Shown in pieces: positions 1-6,815 of a stretch of 35,928 nucleotides of DNA. A program made the translations under genes and the position numbers. Under the pieces are notes generated by a model. It made no database searches. It saw only the letters and a program-made list of their open reading frames with translations, and was not told where the DNA came from. The stretch is from an uncultured Clostridia bacterium (lineage in GTDB: Bacteria > Bacillota > Clostridia > Christensenellales > UBA1242). Location: assembly GCA_944332395.1 (NCBI GenBank), contig CALVJV010000015.1, forward strand, positions 1-35,928, in the 5' to 3' direction. Each line of letters starts with the position of its first letter. The first letter of the stretch is position 1.

Positions 1-30
1 GCACTTAACATAAATTAAAGTGCTTTTTTT
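1..30 (+). terminator. Rho-independent terminator of a gene upstream of the window
   Basis: GCACTT (1-6) pairs with AAGTGC (18-23) and is followed by seven T residues (24-30). The stem may continue to the left of the window. The end of the T tract is shared with the -35 box of the next promoter. Confidence 0.7.
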
Positions 31-56
31 GATAGAATCAAAAAATATGTTATAAT
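29..56 (+). promoter_or_regulatory. Sigma-A type promoter of the GNAT gene
   Basis: A TTGATA -35 (29-34) and a perfect TATAAT -10 (51-56) are separated by 16 bp. The predicted transcription start is near 63, almost on top of the Shine-Dalgarno sequence at 61-66, so the leader would be only about 11 nt. Confidence 0.65.
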
Positions 57-73
57 TATAAAGGAGAAAGAAA

Positions 74-634
74 ATGAATAATAAAAACTATATTATACGA
101 AAAACAGAGACTAAAGATGCTGAACAATTTGTTAAATTACGTAATTTAGTTTGGCGAAGTGCTTATGCACATATTTTTCCAGAGGAAGTTTTTATTCAAA
201 TGGAAAGTGAAGAAAAAATAGCAAGGTTTAAGGCTGGTTTTGCCGAACATCAGCTTGCCCCTGATAGAATTACTTATGTGGCAGAACTTAATGGTAAATT
301 AATAGGATTTTTTGTAGGCGTTTTTCTAAGCGATTATGGATATTTTAAAGAAAAAAAATATGCAGACTTACAAGCAATTTATATTCACCCAGATTATCAG
401 CATATTGGACTTGGTAGGGAATTTTTTAATATTTTTGTCAATGAACTAAGGGAAAGGAATATTAAAAATTTTGTGATTGGGGTGCTTAAAGATAATAAAC
501 AAGCTCGTAATGCTTATGAAAAATGGGGCGGAAAATTAAAGGAATACTCTCGACCATTTGTTAAATTAGGGAAAGAATATACCGAAGTGTTTTATACATA
601 TGATGTTTCTAAAATAAAAGAAAAGATCTTATAA
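74..634 (+). CDS. GNAT family N-acetyltransferase
   Basis: This predicted cytosolic protein of 186 residues moves an acetyl group from acetyl-CoA to an unknown amine. The acetyl-CoA binding motif A is visible around residues 99-118, where a beta strand (LQAIYIHPDY) is followed by the pyrophosphate loop HIGLGREF. A C-terminal NKQARNAYEKWGGK segment matches the usual 'A...YEK.GF' end of the fold. The ATG at 74 follows AAGGAG with good spacing. It stands alone behind its own promoter and upstream of a tRNA on the other strand, so the context gives no substrate. It is most like the single-domain 'ribosomal-protein-alanine or small-molecule' GNATs, but sequence alone does not choose among them. 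Family assignment is firm; substrate is unknown. Confidence 0.85.
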   Translation: MNNKNYIIRKTETKDAEQFVKLRNLVWRSAYAHIFPEEVFIQMESEEKIARFKAGFAEHQLAPDRITYVAELNGKLIGFFVGVFLSDYGYFKEKKYADLQAIYIHPDYQHIGLGREFFNIFVNELRERNIKNFVIGVLKDNKQARNAYEKWGGKLKEYSRPFVKLGKEYTEVFYTYDVSKIKEKIL

Positions 635-728
635 GAAGAGAAAAATAAAAATCAAAGGAACAAGCAAAGGATTAAGAACTACTGAAAAAGCCATTACTCA
701 ACTATATCTTTGCAAAGCCCTCGGTAAT

Positions 729-749
729 AAAAAAAGACCGTGATGGTCT
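729..749 (-). terminator. Terminator of tRNA-Lys
   Basis: Read on the minus strand, AGACC (749-745) and GGTCT (739-735) form a 5-bp stem with a 5-nt loop, followed by a run of T residues (735-729). It lies directly downstream of the tRNA 3' end at 754. Confidence 0.65.
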
Positions 750-753
750 AGAT

Positions 754-829
754 TGGTGGACGATCAGGGATTCGAACCCTGGACATTTCGATTAAGAGTC
801 GAACGCTCTACCAACTGAGCTAATCGTCC
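754..829 (-). tRNA. tRNA-Lys (anticodon CUU)
   Basis: The 76-nt minus-strand gene has a 7-bp acceptor stem (GGACGAT with ATCGTCC), discriminator A and an encoded CCA (756-754). The D arm contains AGCTCAGTTGGTAGAGC and the T arm GGGTTCGAATCCC. The anticodon stem TTCGA/TCGAA encloses the loop CTCTTAA, so the anticodon is CTT (796-794), reading the lysine codon AAG. It has its own promoter and terminator, so it is a single-gene transcription unit. AAA is far more common than AAG here, so a separate UUU lysine tRNA is expected elsewhere in the genome. Confidence 0.95.
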
Positions 830-848
830 AAAAATTTATAATAAGTGT

Positions 849-876
849 ATTATAACATAATCGCTCTTTTTTGCAA
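849..876 (-). promoter_or_regulatory. Promoter of tRNA-Lys
   Basis: On the minus strand a TTGCAA -35 (876-871) and a perfect TATAAT -10 (854-849) are 16 bp apart, about 20 bp upstream of the tRNA 5' end at 829. Its -35 box is only 6 bp from the -35 box of the divergent promoter at 883-910. Confidence 0.65.
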
Positions 877-882
877 GTAAAT

Positions 883-910
883 TTGACAAATTATTTTATT
901 TTACTATAAT
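883..910 (+). promoter_or_regulatory. Consensus promoter of the FabG-like gene
   Basis: Perfect TTGACA (883-888) and TATAAT (905-910) with a 16-bp spacer. The predicted start is near 917, so a GTG at 916 cannot be the start codon. The ATG at 934 behind GAGGAG is favoured, with a leader of about 17 nt. Confidence 0.75.
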
Positions 911-933
911 TGTAGGTGTTTGAGGAGATTGTT

Positions 934-1662
934 ATGAATACAGTTGTGGTTACTGGATCAGCTAGAGGTATAGGGAAGGCTATTGCTTTGCGTTTTGCAA
1001 AAGCGGGATATAATGTTGTTATTAATAGTAGAACGACTGAAGACCTTGGAAAAGAAACGGCACAAATGTGTCAAGATTTAGGCGTAAGAGCTATTTATGT
1101 TAAAGCGGATTTGGCAACCGAAGAAGGTGCCAAACTATTATGTGATACTGCTTACAATACATTTGGTAAAATTGATTGTTTGGTGAATAATGCTGGTGTT
1201 GCACTTAGCAAACTATTAATTGATTGTTCTAAAAGTGATTTTGATAATGTGTTGATAAATAATTTGGCATGTCCTATTTTTACCTCAAAACAATTTTTAA
1301 AACACATGACGGCAGATGGCGGTTGTATAATAAATATTTCTTCCATGCTTGCAAAATCGAATGCGAGTATGGAAGCACTATATGCAGCAAGCAAGGCTGG
1401 TGTTATTGGTTTAACTCAAGCTTTGGCCTGTGAATATGGACCAAGTGGTGTGAGAGTTAATTGTATTGCTCCAGGATTTATTGAAACCGATATGACTAGT
1501 TGTTTTTCAAACAAGGATAAGTTAAATTTTGCTAACGATACACCGCTTGGAAGACTTGGTCAAGTTGATGATATTGCTGGTGTTGCTCTTTTTTTAGCAT
1601 CTAATGATGCGGCTTTTGTCAATGGAGCTACTTTGTTTGTTGACGGAGGCGTTACTTTATAA
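934..1662 (+). CDS. fabG: SDR family oxidoreductase, FabG-like 3-oxoacyl-ACP reductase
   Basis: This classical short-chain dehydrogenase of 242 residues is predicted to be an NAD(P)H-dependent cytosolic reductase. Visible motifs are TGSARGIG (residues 7-14, cofactor binding), NNAG (85-88), the catalytic Ser of NISS (137) and YAASK with Tyr150 and Lys154. The C-terminal FVNGATLFVDGG is typical of FabG and close relatives. The length matches FabG (about 245). The start is placed at ATG 934 after GAGGAG (922-927); an upstream in-frame GTG at 916 lies at the predicted transcription start. FabG normally sits with plsX, fabD and acpP, but here it is a lone gene next to alr, so it may act on another keto substrate. 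Family certain, FabG role probable. Confidence 0.8.
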   Translation: MNTVVVTGSARGIGKAIALRFAKAGYNVVINSRTTEDLGKETAQMCQDLGVRAIYVKADLATEEGAKLLCDTAYNTFGKIDCLVNNAGVALSKLLIDCSKSDFDNVLINNLACPIFTSKQFLKHMTADGGCIINISSMLAKSNASMEALYAASKAGVIGLTQALACEYGPSGVRVNCIAPGFIETDMTSCFSNKDKLNFANDTPLGRLGQVDDIAGVALFLASNDAAFVNGATLFVDGGVTL

Positions 1663-1694
1663 GTTTGTAACATATCAATAAATGATTTCATATT

Positions 1695-1714
1695 CTACCA
1701 TTAAAAGGTGGTAG
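1695..1714 (+). promoter_or_regulatory. Hairpin covering the alr ribosome binding site
   Basis: CTACCA (1695-1700) pairs perfectly with TGGTAG (1709-1714), with an 8-nt loop. The loop and right arm contain AAAAGGTGG, the only SD-like sequence for the TTG start at 1721. A T-rich stretch follows, so it could instead be a weak terminator of the reductase gene. Confidence 0.45.
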
Positions 1715-1720
1715 TTTGAT

Positions 1721-2764
1721 TTGAATGAATATGTTATTAATTTAAAAAATATTGCATTAAATGCCTTGCAAATAAAGGCAAATTTGAATAGTGGTAGGTT
1801 GTGTGCTGTTGTCAAAGCAAATGCTTATGGGCTTGGCGCTGTTAGAGTTGCGCATACACTGAAATCGATAGTTGACTATTTTGCAGTCGCTAGGCCAGAT
1901 GAACTTTTTGAACTGCGTAAGAATGGAATTAAAAATTCGGTTTTGGTGCTGGGGCATTTATTTGAAGATGAAATGAAGCAAGTTGTTTCACAACGTGGAG
2001 AAATTCAGGTTAATTCAATTGAAATGTTGAGACAAATTTCTAAAATCGCTACTGAAGTTAGGCAAATTGCCTTTGTCCATCTTGCCTTTGATACCGGAAT
2101 GCATAGATTTGGGTTTAGTATTGAACAAGCTGAAGAGATTGCAAACGAAGTTCTTAAATTAAAAAATGTTTGTGTAAAGGGTGTTTTTTCTCATTTAGCA
2201 AATGCTTCAAACAAAGAGTTTAGTAATGTTCAACTCAAAAGATTATTATCTTTAAGACCATTTTTTAGTGGGGCAATTTTTCATATTGCAAATTCCATTG
2301 CCTGCAAATATGATGATTTTAAACTGGATATGGTTAGAGTGGGACTAGATTTGTTTTTAGGAAAGCATCCGGCTATTGCTCTAAAAGGGAGAGTTGTTAA
2401 TGTATGTTTGCAAACCAAAGGTGAAAGTTGTGGATATGGGTTTGAATACATAGCAAAAGAAACACAAAAGTTGGCGACTATTTCGATGGGTTATGCTGAT
2501 GGAATACCACGCAAAGCTGCTCAAAATGCAAAAATATTGATTGCTGGGGAAATGTTTGAAATTGTCTCTGTTTGTATGGATTGTTCTATTGTGGCCGTGC
2601 CAGTTAATTTTAATGTAAACATTGGTGATCAAGTAATTGTTTTTGGAAAAGCTGGTAAAAACTATATTAACATTGTTGATTTTGCAAATAATTGTGATAC
2701 AATTAGCTATGAAATACTATTAGGTGTTTCAAATAGAGTAAAGCGTAGGTATTTGTTTAGATAA
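1721..2764 (+). CDS. alr: Alanine racemase
   Basis: A PLP enzyme that interconverts L- and D-alanine in the cytosol to supply D-alanine for peptidoglycan. The PLP lysine is Lys32 in VKANAYG. The second catalytic base, a Tyr on the C-terminal beta domain, is Tyr258 in GYADG. Other family marks are DTGMHRFGF (124-132), the CMDCS segment, and the end SYEILLGVSNRVKRRY. At 347 residues it is slightly shorter than typical (360-390). The start is a TTG at 1721, since nearby ATGs are out of frame and the family fold begins at the VINLKN strand. A hairpin overlaps its ribosome binding site. The stop codon shares one base with the rsmD start (TAATG), implying translational coupling. Confidence 0.93.
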   Translation: MNEYVINLKNIALNALQIKANLNSGRLCAVVKANAYGLGAVRVAHTLKSIVDYFAVARPDELFELRKNGIKNSVLVLGHLFEDEMKQVVSQRGEIQVNSIEMLRQISKIATEVRQIAFVHLAFDTGMHRFGFSIEQAEEIANEVLKLKNVCVKGVFSHLANASNKEFSNVQLKRLLSLRPFFSGAIFHIANSIACKYDDFKLDMVRVGLDLFLGKHPAIALKGRVVNVCLQTKGESCGYGFEYIAKETQKLATISMGYADGIPRKAAQNAKILIAGEMFEIVSVCMDCSIVAVPVNFNVNIGDQVIVFGKAGKNYINIVDFANNCDTISYEILLGVSNRVKRRYLFR

Positions 2765-3309
2765 TGCAAATTATTACTGGAAAATTTAGGGGAAGAAGAC
2801 TGGTCGCTCCCAAGGGAGAACAAACACGTCCCACTCTTGCGAGAGTGAAAGAATCTTTGTTTTGTTTGATTTCAGATAAAGTAGCTGGATCAAAAGTTTT
2901 GGATTTATTTGCCGGCAGTGGTGCTTTTGCCGCTGAGTGCTTTAGTAGAGATGCAGCTGAAATTACTTTGGTTGAACCAAATAATCTGGCAATAGACGCC
3001 ATTACTAAAAATTTAAGAGGTATGCAATATACATTATTAAAGCTAGGTTACGATCATGCTTTGCATAGATTAAAAAATTTAAATAAAAAATTTGATATTA
3101 TATTTTTGGATCCACCATATGATAGCGATTTTGATATCATTTCGCTAAGGTTAATTGCTAAATTTGCGTTGCTTGAAGAAGGTGGAATTGTTATTCTTGA
3201 AACTAGAGCCCAAAACCGCTTGCAAAATTTGCCCAAAAGTTATATAATACAAAAAGAGCGCCAGTATGGAATCTCTAGAATTTTTATTTTGGAGCTAAAA
3301 AATGAGTGA
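2764..3309 (+). CDS. rsmD: 16S rRNA (guanine966-N2)-methyltransferase RsmD
   Basis: RsmD (YlbH) uses S-adenosylmethionine to methylate G966 of 16S rRNA during small-subunit assembly. The N-terminal MQIITGKFRGRRL with TRPT and VKESLF is diagnostic. The SAM-binding loop DLFAGSG lies at residues 47-53 and the catalytic DPPY at 116-119. At 181 residues it is full length. It overlaps alr by 1 bp and the next gene by 8 bp, so it is translated as part of a short operon. In most Firmicutes coaD (phosphopantetheine adenylyltransferase) follows rsmD; here a coiled-coil gene follows instead. Confidence 0.93.
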   Translation: MQIITGKFRGRRLVAPKGEQTRPTLARVKESLFCLISDKVAGSKVLDLFAGSGAFAAECFSRDAAEITLVEPNNLAIDAITKNLRGMQYTLLKLGYDHALHRLKNLNKKFDIIFLDPPYDSDFDIISLRLIAKFALLEEGGIVILETRAQNRLQNLPKSYIIQKERQYGISRIFILELKNE

Positions 3310-3772
3310 TATCATCGGTATTATAGATGAATTGCAGGAAGAATTTTCTAAAGGGAAAAATGTTTTTTGGAGTAAAAAATCTTTGGTCAATCTTGATAGA
3401 TGTGGAGATTTGATTATTGAGTTAAAGCGAAATTTGCCGACATCTATCCAGGAGGCTTCTTATATTATTTCGCAAAAAGAAAAAATTTTAGAACGCGCAA
3501 AATTAACCGCCGAAGAAACTATAAAAGAAGCTGAAAAACGTGTCGAGACCCTCATTAATGAATCTTCGCTTGTTCTAAAAGCAGAAGAAGAAGCTCATAG
3601 AATAGAAAGAGAAACACAAGACAAGTGCGAGACGATGTTTAACAATACTAAAAACAACATTGATAAGTTATTAAAAGGTTTAGAAGATTACTTTGTTGAT
3701 AATTTACATGTTGTAAAAAGCAACAGGGAAGAATTGGCTAGTCGTACTTTAAAGAAAAAAAATAATTTATAA
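3302..3772 (+). CDS. Coiled-coil protein of unknown function (ATP synthase subunit B/DivIVA-like helix)
   Basis: A 156-residue soluble protein without a signal peptide or membrane segment. Residues 50-130 are rich in Glu, Lys and Ala with heptad-like spacing, predicting a long coiled coil, preceded by a short N-terminal helical part (MSDIIGIIDELQEEF). Similar proteins in clostridial rsmD-ylbJ neighbourhoods are often auto-annotated as 'ATPase' or 'V-type ATPase subunit H', but only because of the coil; no ATP-binding motif is present. GGAG at 3291 supports the ATG at 3302. It overlaps rsmD by 8 bp and its last 6 bp overlap the end of ylbJ on the other strand. It occupies the position where coaD is usually found. 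Function unknown; a scaffold or cell-division role is only a guess. Confidence 0.7.
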   Translation: MSDIIGIIDELQEEFSKGKNVFWSKKSLVNLDRCGDLIIELKRNLPTSIQEASYIISQKEKILERAKLTAEETIKEAEKRVETLINESSLVLKAEEEAHRIERETQDKCETMFNNTKNNIDKLLKGLEDYFVDNLHVVKSNREELASRTLKKKNNL

Positions 3773-4774
3773 CAAAAATTTAATTAGTATTAATGATACT
3801 ATAAATGTTACTAATGTTTGTAGTATCTTTATTTTTATAAACTTTTTACTTGAAATGTTTGCCTGAGATAAAAATGAGATTGATTGTAAAATAATTGATA
3901 ATCCAGAAAAGGAAACTAATGTGCTTGTTGCAATTATTGCATTGTTTGAATTTGCCTTTGAAAGTTCAAAGCAGCCTCTGGTCATTTCAATTATACCACT
4001 TGTTATACCCAAAGCAATTTCTTTGTTGAAAGCATAATTCAATACAACTTGCAAAGGATAAAATAGCTTTAATTCAAAAATTATGTCTATGATTAAAAAG
4101 AAAAATGAGACAAAACCACCAACCAACAATATTGATTGGCATGAGTCCATCATGTTTTTTGATAATATTTTATCATAATCGTTTGAGATGTTTTTATATT
4201 GGATTTGATTTGTTGTAATATAACTTTTTTTCTTTAATTTATTATAAAAGAATTTTGTTTGATTATATATTATAGCAAAAATAATTGTTGAGATTATATG
4301 GGCGGCAAATATTGTTATTCCAATTGATTTAGAGCCAAACATTCCTACACCTACTGAACCAATAACAAAGAGAGGCCCAGATGTTGAACACAATGGTAAA
4401 ATATTTTCTGCTTCTTTTTCGGTTATTTGTCCATCTTTTTTTAAGTCGGATAAAATTTTTGTACCAACTGGGTATCCGCATAGTAAACTCATTATAAATA
4501 GATAAGCACCAATCCCAGACATTCTGAATATAATATAACAAAATTTGTCCAATTTTAGGGATAATTTGTTTACTATTCCTAGATCTGTTAAAGTTTTAGT
4601 TAAAAACATAAATGGGAATAGAGCAGGAAGAACTGTAACACAAAACAAATTAAGACCTTTTAAAAAGGAGGGCATGAATTTTTCTGGGTATATTATCAAT
4701 ATGACCATAAAAAATAATATTATTAGTGATGTTATTATAGAGAGTAAGTTTTTTTTAAAAAAGGTGCCTTTCAT
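3767..4774 (-). CDS. ylbJ: YlbJ family integral membrane protein (sporulation-linked)
   Basis: A polytopic inner-membrane protein of 335 residues, about 70 shorter than B. subtilis YlbJ. It carries the nucleoside-recognition 'Gate' type segment: CGYPVGTK followed by DLKKDGQITEKEAE and CSTSGPLFVIGSVGVGMFG, which is the YlbJ signature. Several hydrophobic segments span its length, starting with IITSLIILFFMVILIIY. In B. subtilis ylbJ is needed for normal spore formation. The start at ATG 4774 matches the family's short N-terminus before the first membrane helix, but no good SD is seen; an in-frame ATG at 4813 would add 13 residues. It is inverted relative to its usual neighbours and converges on the coiled-coil gene with a 6-bp overlap. 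Confidence 0.85.
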   Translation of the reverse strand: MKGTFFKKNLLSIITSLIILFFMVILIIYPEKFMPSFLKGLNLFCVTVLPALFPFMFLTKTLTDLGIVNKLSLKLDKFCYIIFRMSGIGAYLFIMSLLCGYPVGTKILSDLKKDGQITEKEAENILPLCSTSGPLFVIGSVGVGMFGSKSIGITIFAAHIISTIIFAIIYNQTKFFYNKLKKKSYITTNQIQYKNISNDYDKILSKNMMDSCQSILLVGGFVSFFFLIIDIIFELKLFYPLQVVLNYAFNKEIALGITSGIIEMTRGCFELSKANSNNAIIATSTLVSFSGLSIILQSISFLSQANISSKKFIKIKILQTLVTFIVSLILIKFLL

Positions 4775-4777
4775 TAG

Positions 4778-4806
4778 TCGACTTTTTCTTTGAAATATGC
4801 TAGAAT
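4778..4806 (+). promoter_or_regulatory. Possible extended -10 promoter of the patatin gene
   Basis: TCGACT (4778-4783), a 17-bp spacer and TAGAAT (4801-4806) preceded by TG at 4798-4799, an extended -10. The predicted transcription start is near 4813, at the ATG of 4812, and no SD precedes any candidate start. The -35 is imperfect. Confidence 0.4.
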
Positions 4807-4811
4807 TTCTC

Positions 4812-5633
4812 ATGGTAAATAATATGAATAAAAACAATAAAAATAGACCAAAAATTGCTTTAGCTTTAGGATCTGGAGGTGCAAGAGGTTTGGCGCACCT
4901 TGGAGTTTTGCGTGCATTTGAAGAGGAAAAAATTAAAATTGATATTATCACCGGAACAAGTATAGGCGCAATTATTGGAAGTATGTATACTGCTGGAATA
5001 TCTATTGATTCTATGGAGAAATTTGCCAATTCGTTAAAAAAAACCAGGCTTTTTGATTATAGTTTGCCAATTAAAGGAGGCTTTGTTAGGGGAAGTCGAA
5101 TTTATAAACTATTACAGAATTTTTTTATTAGACAAAATGCAGCATTAGTATTTGAGAAGACGAAAATACCTTTTGGATGCGTTGCTATTGACTTAATTGA
5201 AGGAAAGCCTGTTTATTTAAAAAAAGGAAGGTTGTTGCCTTCTGTTAGAGCAAGTTATTCTATTTGTGGTGTATTTAGACCGGTGAAAAAGGGAGAGATG
5301 TTATTAGTTGATGGTGGCCCATTGTGTAGAGTGCCTGTTCATTTAGCTAGGGAAATGGGAGCAGATATTGTGATTGGGGTTGACTGTGCCGGACCGACTG
5401 TGCCTATTAAACCAGATAATGTAAATAAATGGACTAAAAATATTACTCGAATTTTTTTGATGTTGGAATATTCAGCAAGCAAACAAGAAATAAATGAATC
5501 TGATTTTTTAATTAGTTTAGAGCAATCAGATATTGATCCATTGAATTTAAAACAAGGGTTTTTAGCTATTGAAAGAGGATATAAAGCTGGGAAAAATTTG
5601 ATAAGAGAAATAAGAAAAAAATATAATATTTAA
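4812..5633 (+). CDS. ylbK: Patatin-like phospholipase (YlbK/RssA family)
   Basis: A predicted lipid acyl hydrolase with a Ser-Asp dyad. The oxyanion loop GSGGARG lies at residues 20-26, the nucleophile Ser50 in GTSIG and the catalytic Asp167 in the DGG motif (LLVDGGP). About 273 residues, normal for RssA-type proteins. It has no signal peptide, so a cytosolic or membrane-peripheral site is likely. The start is uncertain: ATGs occur at 4797, 4812 and 4824 and none has a Shine-Dalgarno. 4812 is chosen because it coincides with the predicted transcription start, which would make the mRNA leaderless. In B. subtilis ylbK sits between ylbJ and ylbM, as here. It ends 1 bp from the oppositely oriented tmcAL. 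Substrate unknown. Confidence 0.85.
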   Translation: MVNNMNKNNKNRPKIALALGSGGARGLAHLGVLRAFEEEKIKIDIITGTSIGAIIGSMYTAGISIDSMEKFANSLKKTRLFDYSLPIKGGFVRGSRIYKLLQNFFIRQNAALVFEKTKIPFGCVAIDLIEGKPVYLKKGRLLPSVRASYSICGVFRPVKKGEMLLVDGGPLCRVPVHLAREMGADIVIGVDCAGPTVPIKPDNVNKWTKNITRIFLMLEYSASKQEINESDFLISLEQSDIDPLNLKQGFLAIERGYKAGKNLIREIRKKYNI

Positions 5634-5634
5634 T

Positions 5635-6744
5635 TTATCTTTGGTATAGAATATCAGCTATATTATCTATTTTTAGGATTGAATTATTTGAGTGTTTTAT
5701 ATAATCGCTCTTTTTTAAAATTAGAGTTATTTCTTTTTCAAAAAAACCATCAAAATGTAAATCGGGTTTTCGAGCAAGTAGTTGAGTAATTGGTATATTA
5801 TTTAAAAAATCTGTTTGGTCGCTTTTATTAATTTTAAAAAAATTTTCTAACAAAATTCGTTTAATGCGTGTTCTTGTGTATCTTTTTGTTTTGGTTTGTT
5901 CAATTAGTTCGTCGTAACTATTTGATTTTTGAATTGCGTTAAATATTCTATTTTCTAATCCTTCTGAAACCGATGGGCAGTTTTTTAATTGTTCCTTGGT
6001 TGTTAATTTTGCAGAAAAAAACAAGTGTTCCTTAATATTGTTTGTATTTTTTGCTTGTTTTAAATCTTCCAAAACGTTACTCGGAATATGTTGTAACATT
6101 GAGTTTAATTCGTTGTTTTTTATACTTTCTCTTATTGCTGTCGAACTTGCATAGTTTTTCGTTGCGATTGCTAATAGATGATTATCTTCCCGCTTAATTG
6201 TTAATGGAATAATTTTTGTTTGTTCTAATGCTTTTAAATATTCAACAGCTAAAACATTGTTTGGTTTTTTTAATAAATTTGATAGACTCTTATTTCTTTT
6301 CTCCAAGCAAGATATAATTATTGATTTATAATTTTCTCCATTTTTTATATTTTGACTAATTATATTAGTTTTTTCTAGTTCAATTAATGAATTTTTTAAT
6401 TGATTGAGCAGGTTTATGTCTCCACATTCAGATCCAAAAATTATATGAGATACTGGAAGTTTTGAAAGTATATGTATTGCACCTTTTGCAAAGGTTTCTG
6501 CAGATCCGATTGAAAAGACTGTAGGAAGTTGAAACACAACATCTGCACCGGCGTCTATTGCATGTTGGGCCCTTGTCTTTTTTTCTAATATTGTTGGAGT
6601 TGCTCTTTGACAAAAATTTCCAGACATAAGGCATAACACTGGAAGGCCGGTCATCTTTTTTGCTGTATTAATTAAGTGTTTATGGCCATTATGAAATGGA
6701 TTAAATTCGCATATTATCGCACAAAAATTTATTTTTTCTTGCAT
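5635..6744 (-). CDS. tmcAL: tRNA(Met) cytidine acetate ligase TmcAL (YlbM)
   Basis: TmcAL activates acetate with ATP as acetyl-adenylate and forms N4-acetylcytidine at the wobble base C34 of elongator tRNA-Met. It has a nucleotidyltransferase fold with the signature EFNPFHNGH near the N-terminus, followed by MSGNFCQRATP, GADVVFQLP and SAETFAKGA. These are YlbM family marks. I place the start at ATG 6744 (369 residues), 8 nt after AAAAAGG; an upstream in-frame ATG at 6762 lacks a ribosome binding site. The gene points away from pta and toward ylbK, opposite to the usual co-directional order. Acetate supply links it loosely to the adjacent pta-ackA pair. Confidence 0.9.
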   Translation of the reverse strand: MQEKINFCAIICEFNPFHNGHKHLINTAKKMTGLPVLCLMSGNFCQRATPTILEKKTRAQHAIDAGADVVFQLPTVFSIGSAETFAKGAIHILSKLPVSHIIFGSECGDINLLNQLKNSLIELEKTNIISQNIKNGENYKSIIISCLEKRNKSLSNLLKKPNNVLAVEYLKALEQTKIIPLTIKREDNHLLAIATKNYASSTAIRESIKNNELNSMLQHIPSNVLEDLKQAKNTNNIKEHLFFSAKLTTKEQLKNCPSVSEGLENRIFNAIQKSNSYDELIEQTKTKRYTRTRIKRILLENFFKINKSDQTDFLNNIPITQLLARKPDLHFDGFFEKEITLILKKSDYIKHSNNSILKIDNIADILYQR

Positions 6745-6815
6745 TTTGCTCGCCTTTTTCATATGAATGTATTATTATATATTAATATAATATAGTCGTG
6801 AGGATTTAGCAAACA

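Noticed and set aside
916..933. GTG 916 as the start of the FabG-like gene
   Set aside because: It coincides with the predicted transcription start, while ATG 934 follows a good GAGGAG.
4545..4793. 82-codon plus-strand frame opposite ylbJ
   Set aside because: It lies wholly antisense to the YlbJ N-terminal membrane helices and has no recognisable features.
4775..5029. N-terminal extension of ylbJ to 420 residues
   Set aside because: The extra 85 residues are antisense to the patatin catalytic region, whereas ATG 4774 restores the family's short N-terminus.
6763..6800. Divergent tmcAL/pta promoter pair
   Set aside because: TATAAT-like boxes occur on both strands in an AT palindrome, but no acceptable -35 box was found, so I did not call promoters.
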